A stretch of 56,716 nt of DNA from Candidatus Poribacteria bacterium (GTDB lineage: Bacteria > Poribacteria > WGA-4E > UBA9662). Shown in pieces: positions 35,929 to 45,221 of this stretch. The notes below the pieces were generated by a model. It ran no database searches. It saw only the letters and a program-made list of their open reading frames with translations, and was not told where the DNA came from. A program made the translations under genes and the position numbers. The DNA lies in NCBI GenBank assembly GCA_002729015.1, contig PBVO01000035.1:103434-160149 (forward strand), read 5' to 3'. How positions within the stretch are numbered: position 1 is the first letter of the stretch; the number at the start of each line of letters is the position of its first letter.

Positions 35929-36846
35929 ATGAAAATTGAGATTGGTGTTAAAAGCGACCCAATACAGTATCGATACACATACGAATGGCTTTTTGATCTG
36001 ATGAGGGAACAAAAAGTTCGCTATTTACAACTGGGTAGTTTTTTTGAACTTTATATGTTGGACGACTCCTTTTTTAAAGACTTGCGTAACTTAGCTGAAA
36101 AAAAAGATATTGAAATTAGAAGTTGTTTTACTGCGCATCGAGAATTAGGAGGTTTTTTCTCTCAAGATCGGCGCTTAGAAAGAGTCGCGAGGAAGTGCTA
36201 CGAAAGGTTTATCGAAGTCGCAGCCCTAGTTGGCGCAGACTTTGTGGGTTCCAATCCTGGTTCAATATGTAGAGACTTGATGAAAACGAAAGAGATGGGA
36301 ATCGCTAATTATCTTGATAACATGAAAGGATTAATGGAATATGCTTTTTTAAAAGGAATTAAAGGGTTGACAATTGAGCCAATGTCCTGTTTGGCTGAGC
36401 CTCCAACCTTACCGGAAGAAATAGATCATATGATGAACAACTTGAACGATTATTATCAAGAAGAACAGTATAAAAGAGTTCCAGTTTATCTTTGTGGTGA
36501 TATTTCACATGGTTATGCAGATCAGGATGGAAACGTAATTCATAGACATGATGAATTATTCGAACATCAAATACCTTATATGTGTGAGTTTCATATCAAA
36601 AATACGGACTCAATATATCAAAATACTTTTGGTTTTTCCGTGGAGGAACAGAAAGCTGGAATTATCCATTTGACAGATCTTAAAAAGCAAATTCTGAGTA
36701 ATTCCAAACTTTGGCCGGTTAGTAATCCTATAGGCTATCTCGAGATAAGTGGACCTAAAAAAGGAAGGGATTATAGCGACAAAAAATTAAGTAATAACTT
36801 AAGCCGATCATTAGAAGCGATTACTGAAGTTTTTGCTTCTGATTAA
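35929..36846 (+). CDS. TIM-barrel sugar isomerase/epimerase-like protein
   Basis: 305 residues, with a GGGAG ribosome site. Metal-ligand motifs of the xylose isomerase-like barrel are visible: TIEPMSCLAEP (E), VYLCGDISHGYA (D, H), CEFHIKNTD (H) and IGYLEISGPKKG (E). The sequence differs from the other TIM-barrel gene at 31402. It probably isomerises or epimerises a sugar or sugar lactone. It converges on the EamA exporter gene. Confidence 0.75.
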   Translation: MKIEIGVKSDPIQYRYTYEWLFDLMREQKVRYLQLGSFFELYMLDDSFFKDLRNLAEKKDIEIRSCFTAHRELGGFFSQDRRLERVARKCYERFIEVAALVGADFVGSNPGSICRDLMKTKEMGIANYLDNMKGLMEYAFLKGIKGLTIEPMSCLAEPPTLPEEIDHMMNNLNDYYQEEQYKRVPVYLCGDISHGYADQDGNVIHRHDELFEHQIPYMCEFHIKNTDSIYQNTFGFSVEEQKAGIIHLTDLKKQILSNSKLWPVSNPIGYLEISGPKKGRDYSDKKLSNNLSRSLEAITEVFASD

Positions 36847-37080
36847 AAAATGGATTTTAAAGAAATATATAACGATTGAGACCTGATTGCATACTGAATT
36901 ACTAAGAGATGAATCAGTCAGTAAATTTGAAAAATGTAGGAAAGAGACTTAGGTCATTATTACGAAATTTTCTTGTTGAGTCCAATAAAATTGCTTGTTA
37001 GTGGATAAGATCATTCTAACTCAACTGTTAATTTACGATGGTTCTGATCTGTACCTATGTAGTTGATAGTAAAAAACGAC

Positions 37081-37974
37081 CTAGTTCGCTGTGGCAATTA
37101 AGAAAATTCCAGCTACCATAGTTGAAGCAGAAATTAGTCGTAATTTTAATTGTGATTCGCCTAAGCTGAGGCCTCCAAGTAGGACAACAAAGATGACTGA
37201 GAATTGACGAATAGCACTTATGTAGCTTACTGGTTCAGTCATTAAGACATACAAAATCAAACTATAGGAAGAAATTTTGAGGAAAGTCGACACAAAAATC
37301 CGTTTTGTCGACTTTCGGCCGGTGGTCATTATCTCTTTCCAAGGGAAACGGTATACAATATAACTAACGTAGAGAACTGATGATAGAAAAGATTCAGCTA
37401 AAAGGTACACAATCGCATTCATAATTTTGAAATCTCCCACCTGACCATAAAACTCAGCCATCCCTTTTTTGTCTATGATTGAATATGCTACAACTGTCGC
37501 TAAAGTTGAAAAAGACCAAAAAGATTCTGGTTTTTTCAGATAATCCATGAAATTATGGATACTGTGTAATCCTTCTGGTCGGATTAGCAGATAGACGGAA
37601 ACCAGAGTACAGAAAATACCAATTACTCCTTGAAACGAAATCTTCTCACCCAGAAATAAAATAGCAAATATAGGTATTAATCCTGGCGCAGAACGAGTAA
37701 TAGGATAGACATATGAAATTTCACCGGCAGCATAAGCTTGACTTAGAGAAACAAGATAAACAAAATGGACGATTGCAGAAGCAATAATATATAACCAAAT
37801 AGGTGACGGAATCATAGGCCGAAGAGTCAGAAAAACAGTAGCTGAAATAGAAATGCTAGCCATGGATATCCATGCTAAAAAGAGTTGAGGAGAGTTGCTA
37901 GCCTTGCTCAAGTAATTCCAACACGCGTGACATAAAGCAGAAAGTAAAACCAAAGCAACGACGTAGATCTCCAT
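37081..37974 (-). CDS. EamA/DMT superfamily transporter
   Basis: 297 residues with about ten hydrophobic helices in two EamA-type halves. The segments SYVYPITRSAPGLIPIFAILFLGEKIS and ISAIRQFSVIFVVLLGGLSLGE-like repeats (only parts quoted) are the paired DMT motifs. It would export or import a small metabolite across the inner membrane. No Shine-Dalgarno is visible. It sits downstream of the second phytanoyl-CoA dioxygenase in the same direction, separated by two hairpins. Confidence 0.85.
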   Translation of the reverse strand: MEIYVVALVLLSALCHACWNYLSKASNSPQLFLAWISMASISISATVFLTLRPMIPSPIWLYIIASAIVHFVYLVSLSQAYAAGEISYVYPITRSAPGLIPIFAILFLGEKISFQGVIGIFCTLVSVYLLIRPEGLHSIHNFMDYLKKPESFWSFSTLATVVAYSIIDKKGMAEFYGQVGDFKIMNAIVYLLAESFLSSVLYVSYIVYRFPWKEIMTTGRKSTKRIFVSTFLKISSYSLILYVLMTEPVSYISAIRQFSVIFVVLLGGLSLGESQLKLRLISASTMVAGIFLIATAN

Positions 37975-37990
37975 TTAACTTAACCCAAGT

Positions 37991-38061
37991 CTATTAATGA
38001 AAAATTCATTAATAGTTTATATCATTATATTCAAGAGTCAGATCAATTAAATTGACTCTTG
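37991..38061. other. Two stem-loops between the dioxygenase and transporter genes
   Basis: CTATTAATGA at 37991-38000 pairs perfectly with 38006-38015 around AAAAT. CAAGAGTCA at 38032-38040 pairs perfectly with 38053-38061, which begins four bases after the dioxygenase stop. Neither has a T run on the minus strand, though the second runs into TTTT on the plus strand. They may stabilise the 3' end of the dioxygenase transcript or limit expression of the transporter. Confidence 0.5.
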
Positions 38062-38064
38062 TTT

Positions 38065-38979
38065 TCATTTGGTATAGCCGTCTTGATTAGTCTTTCGCCA
38101 ATCAGGTAAATACCCTTCAGTTACCCCAAATCCATAAGATGGACCGATTTGGTTCTGAGTTGACCATGGCCATCCCTGACCACCAATAATTCTGTACTCG
38201 TCCCCTTTTCCACATAACCAATAAAACATATGTGCTGCATATCGAGCAGAGTTGTGTCCACCATAATCTGCAGTATGAAAGTCGAAATTCTTCTCTACAA
38301 TCCAATCTCTTTGTGGTGGTACAGTGCGCCAATAATTGTATTTAAGCATATGCCTCAGTCCATTTTGGGTAGATTTCCCACGACGGTGCAGGATACTCTG
38401 GTGATGGATACCTAGAGTTCCAGCTGGCCCTTCACTGAGCACTCCTTTGTCTTCTGGCTTACAGTGAGTATGTGTAATATGCGATCCTGGTAACAATTCA
38501 GTTGGTCCTAACTCGGCTGGTGTATCTTGAGGAAAGTAGAAAACTTCGAGAAAATTAAGCTCAGGACCAAAAACACAATCAGCATCATGATGCCACTGCT
38601 GGGCTTCCGCTGGGCACTTTACCTTGTGATGACTAGCTAGAATAGGTAACCCAACATTCTTACCTAGCAAAGAACGCATAATACCAATCAGTGATTCATT
38701 GAGTAGGACGTATTCAATGAACCAATCTTCCAGAAATATAGTGCTGGGCTCATGTGAGCTACGTATACGATCTAGTTCTATCTGATTCATTCCAACCGGG
38801 ATAAAGCTCGGGTTAGCTGGTATTTTTCCTTCTAGATAGTCACATGTACGCTGATTGATATCATCAGGTACGACTGCTGGAAGTATCAGGTATCCTCGCT
38901 TACAAAAGTCTAGGATCTGGTTATCAGCCAACGTTGGTGAGCAATCGAAAGTTCGAGCAGTGTTGTCGTAAATCATCAA
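38065..38979 (-). CDS. Phytanoyl-CoA dioxygenase family protein (PhyH), copy 2
   Basis: 304 residues with an AAGGAA ribosome site. The iron-binding H-x-D is QQWHHDAD (H130/H131, D132); a distal His occurs in GIHHQSILHRRG and the 2-oxoglutarate Arg is probably in NGLRHMLKYNYWR. NFLEVFYFPQDTPAELGPTEL is the expected central segment. It shares the family with the dioxygenase at 21885 but is clearly diverged, so the two likely act on different substrates. It may work with the downstream exporter or the divergently encoded nitrilases. Confidence 0.88.
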   Translation of the reverse strand: MMIYDNTARTFDCSPTLADNQILDFCKRGYLILPAVVPDDINQRTCDYLEGKIPANPSFIPVGMNQIELDRIRSSHEPSTIFLEDWFIEYVLLNESLIGIMRSLLGKNVGLPILASHHKVKCPAEAQQWHHDADCVFGPELNFLEVFYFPQDTPAELGPTELLPGSHITHTHCKPEDKGVLSEGPAGTLGIHHQSILHRRGKSTQNGLRHMLKYNYWRTVPPQRDWIVEKNFDFHTADYGGHNSARYAAHMFYWLCGKGDEYRIIGGQGWPWSTQNQIGPSYGFGVTEGYLPDWRKTNQDGYTK

Positions 38980-39514
38980 TATTTCCTTATGGATCGACTA
39001 CTAATTGGATCTTTTAAAGCGATACCATTCTCCTGAGTTATTATTTCTCTCGTTATGCAATTATTTACTGTACAAGATCGGCTAAGAAAAGTATATTGAA
39101 TATCTATACCTTTCTGTTTTATTGGGTGTTAAACAAAAAATGTGATTATCCGCTTTACGTATTGGCCTCCGGTATCTTCATCATTACAAGAAATTTATAA
39201 ATGGTTATGCATACTTTTGGATTGAAGTGTGCTCGCTCACCTATAAACTGATCATAATTTGATCAGTTTTAATCTGATATGTAAACTATATCATTCTAGT
39301 TATACTAGCAATAGTTATTTATGTTGTTGAAATTGATAAAAATTAAATGAAGTATGGAAGATCAGAATATGTTTCTTGAAGTTGTATATTACTCGTTATT
39401 GTCAATTCTATATCAAATTGACAACATATTACCTCTCATCTACAATGCAAAAATATGAAATTAGTAAACTCTAATTGATTATTTGAACATATAATCATAC
39501 TGAGTAAGAAAAAA
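38980..39514. promoter_or_regulatory. Divergent region with a 10-bp palindrome
   Basis: AAACTGATCA at 39245-39254 is perfectly complementary to 39260-39269 with a TAATT spacer, lying about equally far from the dioxygenase and nitrilase genes. It is a candidate operator. The rest of the region shows no gene. Confidence 0.5.
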
Positions 39515-40345
39515 ATGAAGATTGCAGCTTACCAACTATTGACAGGACCAGATGTCCAATTGAACCTGGAGCAGGTTATCCTCGGTATAGAGGAAGCAGC
39601 TGACTTAGGAGTACAAATTTTAGCATTCCCTGAAGGATGTCTATTTGGATATTGTTGTTCTCAGGATTATTGGAACCAGATGCACCCCTCAATTTTTAAG
39701 GAAGCAGAGGAACGAATTAGCAAGCTATGCCTGAAATATCGAATAGCTATTGTTATTGGCTCTGCTAGTTTTGAAAATGGAGGTTGGTATAATGATTTAG
39801 CGATATTTGACTCAGATGGTGTCCTGAAGCATCGATATGCAAAGACCTTTTTAGCAGGAGAAAAATGGTGTGAAAATTCACAAAAGAAAATACCAGTTGT
39901 TGACCTAGCGGGTGTCCCATGCTCTTTTATTATTTGCCACGATATCCGTTATCCGGAGCTAGTAAGGCTACCTGCCGCAATAGGAGCACAAATCTGTATC
40001 TTTTGTTCTTGTGAGTCTAATTTATTGAATGAACATAAACTGTCAGCTTACCGAGCTATGCCGATCTCTCGCGCTACTGAAAGTGGTATCTATTTACTCA
40101 TGGCTAATACACCAGGGAATCCATCGAACTTAGCTGATCCAGGTTCTTCCCATGGTAATTCGAAAATTGTTGATCCTGATGGTAACGTGATATTAGAGGC
40201 TGGATACTTTGAGAACCGATTAGTAATAGCAGATATAGACCTGAATCGGTCCACAGGTTGGGTCGCAAAACGAGTGCTGAAAGAAAAAACTCAACTCCAA
40301 GATTGGTTTTATAAAGGTGTTTCCGAACTAGTAGAAAGAATTTAA
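39515..40345 (+). CDS. Nitrilase-superfamily carbon-nitrogen hydrolase, copy 1
   Basis: 276 residues. The catalytic triad is visible: E40 in AFPEGCLFGY, K110 in HRYAKTFL and C141 in FIICHDIRYPEL. The enzyme hydrolyses or transfers a nitrile, amide or N-carbamoyl group. It starts at an ATG without a strong ribosome site. A second member of the same superfamily follows 162 bp later in the same direction, and an MFS gene comes afterwards on the other strand. The substrate may be a carbamoylated amino acid or amide from host nitrogen compounds. Confidence 0.88.
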   Translation: MKIAAYQLLTGPDVQLNLEQVILGIEEAADLGVQILAFPEGCLFGYCCSQDYWNQMHPSIFKEAEERISKLCLKYRIAIVIGSASFENGGWYNDLAIFDSDGVLKHRYAKTFLAGEKWCENSQKKIPVVDLAGVPCSFIICHDIRYPELVRLPAAIGAQICIFCSCESNLLNEHKLSAYRAMPISRATESGIYLLMANTPGNPSNLADPGSSHGNSKIVDPDGNVILEAGYFENRLVIADIDLNRSTGWVAKRVLKEKTQLQDWFYKGVSELVERI

Positions 40346-40507
40346 CCTCGAATTGATTTTGCTAAATTCGTTTATATGATAGTGTCTATAAATTTAACTC
40401 ACGATGTTCCCTATTAATTGTTTCATAACTTATTACATAAAATTTAATCCTAAAAATTTTCTAATGGTCCATGGTAGTGGATCTTTTTTTGAAGTTAGAG
40501 GAGATAA

Positions 40508-41281
40508 ATGAATCTTCGAGTTGCAGGAGCACAAATTTCGGTTTCGACAAATATTGATGACAATGTAGCAATAATCGAGCGTGCAATCGATTACGCTAAA
40601 GATGAGCAAGCAGAGATTTTAGTAACACCTGAGGGATCGCTCAGTGGATACACTCACCAGTTCGATTCGCAAAAGGTTAATGAAGCACTAATTCGAGTGA
40701 GGAAAAAGGCCAAAACTGCAGGAATTGGTTTGGCATTGGGAACTTGTTTTGTAGAACCTGAAGATCAAAAATGTTACAACCAGATCCGATTCTATAATCA
40801 AAATGGAATCTACCTAGGATTCCATAGCAAGATTTTGACATGTGGGAGTATGACCAACCCACCTGAAGGTGAAATCAATTACTATACAACTAGCCCGCTA
40901 CGAACCTTTGATTTCAACCAAATCAAGGTCGGGGGTCTGATCTGTAACGACTTATGGGCTAACCCTGGTTGTACACCAAAACCAGACCCCCACTTGACTC
41001 AAAAATTGTCAGATATGGATACCCAAATTATATTTCACGCAGTCAATGGTGGAAGGAGTTCGGATGAGTGGTCTGATGTAGCATGGGAATACCATCAATC
41101 TAATCTCCGAATGCGAGCTAGATCTGGTCATGTATGGGTTGTAACAGTTGATAATTGTAAGCCAATAGAAATTCGTTGTTCTTCTCCCTCCGGTGTGATT
41201 AATCCGCAAGGAGAATGGGTTTGCCAGGTACCATCCAAAGGCGAACAGTTTTTTTGCTACTCTATTATCGATCCATCTTGA
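40508..41281 (+). CDS. Nitrilase-superfamily carbon-nitrogen hydrolase, copy 2
   Basis: 257 residues with an AGGAG ribosome site. Triad: E42 in TPEGSLSGY, K108 in GFHSKILTCG and C146 in GLICNDLWANPG. The lysine loop (SKILT) differs from copy 1, so the two are diverged paralogues, possibly with different amide substrates. It is probably co-transcribed with copy 1 after a gap of 162 bp. Confidence 0.85.
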   Translation: MNLRVAGAQISVSTNIDDNVAIIERAIDYAKDEQAEILVTPEGSLSGYTHQFDSQKVNEALIRVRKKAKTAGIGLALGTCFVEPEDQKCYNQIRFYNQNGIYLGFHSKILTCGSMTNPPEGEINYYTTSPLRTFDFNQIKVGGLICNDLWANPGCTPKPDPHLTQKLSDMDTQIIFHAVNGGRSSDEWSDVAWEYHQSNLRMRARSGHVWVVTVDNCKPIEIRCSSPSGVINPQGEWVCQVPSKGEQFFCYSIIDPS

Positions 41282-41759
41282 ATCCAGATCAGATAGATTT
41301 TCATTCTCAATGTAGAATATCAAGAGTCTGATTTTAACAATATTCAGAAACCCATTTAACAGAAAGCGTCCGACTAATCGGAGAAATGGCGTTTCGACTG
41401 ATATTATTCAATAAATACTGGGAACAAAAAAGTAGAAAACACAACGACTAGTTCAAGGTAGACTATGCTTAGTTTTATTTTCGGGAATCAAATTAAGTGG
41501 GTATTAGAATGCAATAGTTTAATATAATTGTGTCAGCACAGCCACTTTCACAATTTATATTCATATTTTTCTACTTCCTTTGTGCCTGATTTTACTTGTT
41601 CTCGGTCGATACATTTGATTTTATATTAGGTAGTTAAGATAAAAATAATTTATCCTAGTACAGGAAAACTTATGTAATTGACTCTTATAAAAGATCAGTC
41701 AGAAAATATAATTAATTATTGTTTAGAAAAATGAGATCTTATTCTAATTAATACTGTCT
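41282..41759. other. Convergent intergenic stretch, nothing recognised
   Basis: 478 bp without genes. Only a 5-bp hairpin (TCCGA-CTAA-TCGGA) is seen, too weak to call a terminator. Confidence 0.4.
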
Positions 41760-42986
41760 TTAGTTATGTGCTCTGGCTTTAGCTAGTCCTAAACGCATTG
41801 TGATAAATGCTAGACTACTAAGCAAAAACCACCCAACAACTAGCGGGAATAATGTTTTTTGGTAGTTTTGACCGACAATTGTTCCACAGGCCCAAGAGAT
41901 TGATGTAGAGATTGAACCAATAACAGCAGCTGCTATTCCAGCTCTTTCTCCCATGGGTTCCATTGCCATAGCATTTAAATTACCCATTAGAAAACCTACC
42001 TGAAAAAATAGACAACATAGAAATAACATAGTTATCCACAAAGAAGTCTGTCCATTGCCGAAAAATATAAACACTAAGAACATTAACGAAAAACTTATCA
42101 TTAACAAAAGGGCAGTAGAAGCAAGTCTTATCATACCTAATTGCTTGACTAGGCTTGAGTTTAAAATCGACGATATGCCTACAGATGTTGCCAATCCAGC
42201 AAAAAAAAGAGGAAAGCGATCTTGCTCCTGATACAAATCAGCAAAAATCTGTGGCGCAGACATCAAGAATCCCACCATATTTCCGAAAACGAAACCTTGT
42301 GAGACAGAAAATAAAAAAGTTGTCTTTTCTTCCAAAACCAGACGAATTTCCTTCAACAGTAAGCTCGCATTAAATGTCTTTCGATTCTCCATAAGAAGTG
42401 TTTCTGGTTGCCGGATCCCTAGCCAAAAAACGACAACCGTAGCGTGAGTGAGCAGAAGTACAAAAATTGATCGATAACTATAGTATTTTAATATCAATTG
42501 TCCGAGGCTAGGAGCTAGTGCCGGGACAATAATGAAAATACTTATTACGATTGACATGATTTTTGCCATGTCAGCTCCCACATATTGATCTCGGATTATA
42601 GCTTGTGAGATGACTCGAGCAGAAGATACACCCAACCCCTGTAGCAGTCGTCCAAATAGCATGACTTTAAAGTTAGTAGCATGATAGGAAACAATGCAGC
42701 CAATAGTAAAAATAAAAATGCCAACGAAGAACGATCGCTTACGACCAATTATGTCAGACAAAGGTCCGTAAAGAAGCTGGCCAAATGAAAATGCTGCGAA
42801 CATTACACTTATCACTAATTGGGCGCTATTTTCTTTGACAACTCCAAGATCTTCTCCAATTATTGTGACTGCTGGTAGTATCGTATCAATGGAGAGTGCC
42901 GATAGGGCCATCATCATAGCCAGTAATGGTATTAGTTCAATCAAAGATAAACGATTTTTGTAGGTAGAAATTATGTTATCTGACAC
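41760..42986 (-). CDS. MFS transporter, Bcr/CflA-type efflux family
   Basis: 408 residues, twelve hydrophobic helices. It starts at GTG with AAGGAA upstream. MFS motif A (GPLSDIIGRKRSFFVG) follows the second helix, and the early segments DTILPAVTIIGEDL and RLLQGLGVSSARVISQAIIRD match Bcr/CflA drug exporters. It moves a small molecule against a proton gradient. No regulator gene is next to it. Confidence 0.88.
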   Translation of the reverse strand: MSDNIISTYKNRLSLIELIPLLAMMMALSALSIDTILPAVTIIGEDLGVVKENSAQLVISVMFAAFSFGQLLYGPLSDIIGRKRSFFVGIFIFTIGCIVSYHATNFKVMLFGRLLQGLGVSSARVISQAIIRDQYVGADMAKIMSIVISIFIIVPALAPSLGQLILKYYSYRSIFVLLLTHATVVVFWLGIRQPETLLMENRKTFNASLLLKEIRLVLEEKTTFLFSVSQGFVFGNMVGFLMSAPQIFADLYQEQDRFPLFFAGLATSVGISSILNSSLVKQLGMIRLASTALLLMISFSLMFLVFIFFGNGQTSLWITMLFLCCLFFQVGFLMGNLNAMAMEPMGERAGIAAAVIGSISTSISWACGTIVGQNYQKTLFPLVVGWFLLSSLAFITMRLGLAKARAHN

Positions 42987-43202
42987 TCAGAAATTCCTTC
43001 TCTTTTGCATTATTCATTTAAATTTAGGCACAATATTCCCATCTGTACATATAGAAAATAGATTTTGAGGTGTCTAAACTTAATCAATTTTCAGATGATT
43101 GATAAAACATCATATATTCAGACGTAAATCGTAGTACTCAGAAATTTGCTGAAGCCACTTTTTTGAGAAATTTCTTCACACACTATCGAATTCAGAAATA
43201 AT

Positions 43203-44801
43203 TTATTGATTAACTACATTCAGAGCATCAGCACCTAGGCGATCTTCTAATTGTTTAAAATATAAACTCCGTGGTGTTACCTTTTTTCCGTGAGATTCCC
43301 AATAACCATTCTCGCGTTTGTATCTTCCATCTTTCTTTTTACCAATACACCCAATAGCATAATTTTGTGCAGTCGGTGGACGCTGAATAATAAAACTCTC
43401 AGCTTCACAGTTCCATAGGACTTTTTGTGCTCCAGCCCATCCATGTCCTGTACCTGAATCTTGCCGATCCTGTACATTTATTGCATTTCCATTCACAACC
43501 ACGTTATCAAACAATGTAGCGACCGACCATCTATGATGTGGTCCTGTATCTGAATGCGCCATGTCAGCAATGCAATATACAAAAGCATTAGGCCCCGCTA
43601 CTCGAGAGTGTAGGACATAGTCGTGCCGTCCACGACGAGTGTAACACCTCAAGACCAAAGATAATTGCCCTTGAATAGGAAATGAGTATCGTCTAGATCC
43701 AATAATTTGTGAAACAGGATCTAAACATTGACTATCCTGAACTGTAATCCACTTACAATCAGGCCCAACAGTCACACACGAATAGCCAAAGTGAACCGAT
43801 GTTACTTGTTTAGCCCAAGCGTTTTTAATTTGAGAAAAAACAACAAAGTTCCAGCCGTGATTTTCATCTATAAATTCTCCTTGTCTACGATGGTCTTTCT
43901 TCTTTTCATCAAACTCCGATACTCCACGTAAATTCTCAATTCCGACCTGCTCAATTCGTTGTAAGTACCTGTACTTATAGATCCATCCACCGCCGTATTT
44001 ACGATCAAATGAGCTACCCATCGGCGCGTCGATGGTAATTTCGTTACCATTTATTGCAACGATTACTCGATCAAATTTCAAATCATATTTTCCGGGCTTC
44101 CACTGAATGACGCCGGGTTTTATCGATCGAATACGATTCATGCCAATGGATTCAATCCATTCCAAGGTACTTGGCCGGTGAACAATTATTTGATCACCGA
44201 TCATAAAATCTGAAGCGTCGGTTACTGAAAAATTTCTTTTGCCAACTGGAATATATTCGTCAGTAATTATTTGGTGTGTGTGGTGAACCTCACGAGCTCC
44301 ACCACTATGGCTAGCGAAATTGATTAGTGTGATTTTTTCCTTTCCAGTGGCAACTAGTACTGTTCCATCCTCATTGTTTCCTTCACCGCGTAAGACTACT
44401 CCACTGGCTCTTACTTTGAGAGTTCGGCTAATTCGATATGTGCCTTTCTTGAACAATAAAGCTCCACGAAACCCACTGGCATTCATTTCCTTCTGAGACA
44501 GGTCATCAATCTTTGACTGTATCCTTTTTGTATCATCGCCTTCTGCTTGGGGGGCCACTATCATAACCACTGGTACATTCGGTAACGCAACACCGCCGCC
44601 CATATATCCACAATGAGAAAAATCAGGAATTACATTCCCTTTCTCATCAGGTGTGTACACTAATTTTCCATCCTTGTCGGGATAGACCAACCGACTAAAA
44701 TTGTTCTCTGGCCACGAAGGTCTAACATGAATATGAAACATTATGAGAACAAAAGAAGAGGTTACTAAAAAAGTGAAAAATTGATTCTTTTCAAATTTCA
44801 T
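43203..44801 (-). CDS. Secreted beta-helix protein (pectate lyase superfamily type)
   Basis: 532 residues, signal peptide about 1-28. GALLFKKGTYRISRTLKVRASGVVLRGEG (parts quoted) and the VAPQAEGDDTKRIQSKIDD opening match the pectate-lyase_3-type start of a right-handed beta-helix. Later coils include WITVQDSQCLDP, LVLRCYTRRGRHDYVLH and DNVVVNGNAINVQD. It probably binds or cleaves a polysaccharide; the key acidic residues cannot be told from sequence alone. It faces the sulfatase at 45222 across a divergent region. Confidence 0.75.
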   Translation of the reverse strand: MKFEKNQFFTFLVTSSFVLIMFHIHVRPSWPENNFSRLVYPDKDGKLVYTPDEKGNVIPDFSHCGYMGGGVALPNVPVVMIVAPQAEGDDTKRIQSKIDDLSQKEMNASGFRGALLFKKGTYRISRTLKVRASGVVLRGEGNNEDGTVLVATGKEKITLINFASHSGGAREVHHTHQIITDEYIPVGKRNFSVTDASDFMIGDQIIVHRPSTLEWIESIGMNRIRSIKPGVIQWKPGKYDLKFDRVIVAINGNEITIDAPMGSSFDRKYGGGWIYKYRYLQRIEQVGIENLRGVSEFDEKKKDHRRQGEFIDENHGWNFVVFSQIKNAWAKQVTSVHFGYSCVTVGPDCKWITVQDSQCLDPVSQIIGSRRYSFPIQGQLSLVLRCYTRRGRHDYVLHSRVAGPNAFVYCIADMAHSDTGPHHRWSVATLFDNVVVNGNAINVQDRQDSGTGHGWAGAQKVLWNCEAESFIIQRPPTAQNYAIGCIGKKKDGRYKRENGYWESHGKKVTPRSLYFKQLEDRLGADALNVVNQ

Positions 44802-45221
44802 TGACCCAATTTAGATTTTTTGCTTTCCACTAAGTTCGATTAAGTTTGATACCATTTATAGTTTGCAGAATCCAATATCTAAAAAAGGAAATAATTAGAA
44901 CTGGATGTAAGTTATGTCATTGTTTTAGGTTCTGTGTAAGAATATACTATTTATGTAATGTTATGCTTTATAGAAATCTATAATCTCTTGTAGTTTCTGA
45001 AGCAGTATTGGTAACCCTGACAAAAGACTTTAAGTCAAGACCAAAAAGCCAATTCCATTAGAGGAAATCTTTCTTTCTAAATTCAGTCAGACACACGCGA
45101 ACTAGTCATGGATTTAGCATTAATGATCGAAACCAAGATTAAGAATATCAATCCGATTATTAGGATAATACTGCTGCCGAAATAATCTGCTCAATAAAAT
45201 AAGTTGCCAAGGAAATAGAAT
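44802..45221. other. Divergent intergenic region, nothing recognised
   Basis: Promoters of the beta-helix and sulfatase genes are expected here. No palindrome of note was found. Confidence 0.4.

Noticed and set aside
43141..43200. An AGAAATTT/AAATTTCT hairpin after the beta-helix gene.
   Set aside because: The 8-bp arms are self-palindromic AT sequence and have no T run in the right direction.
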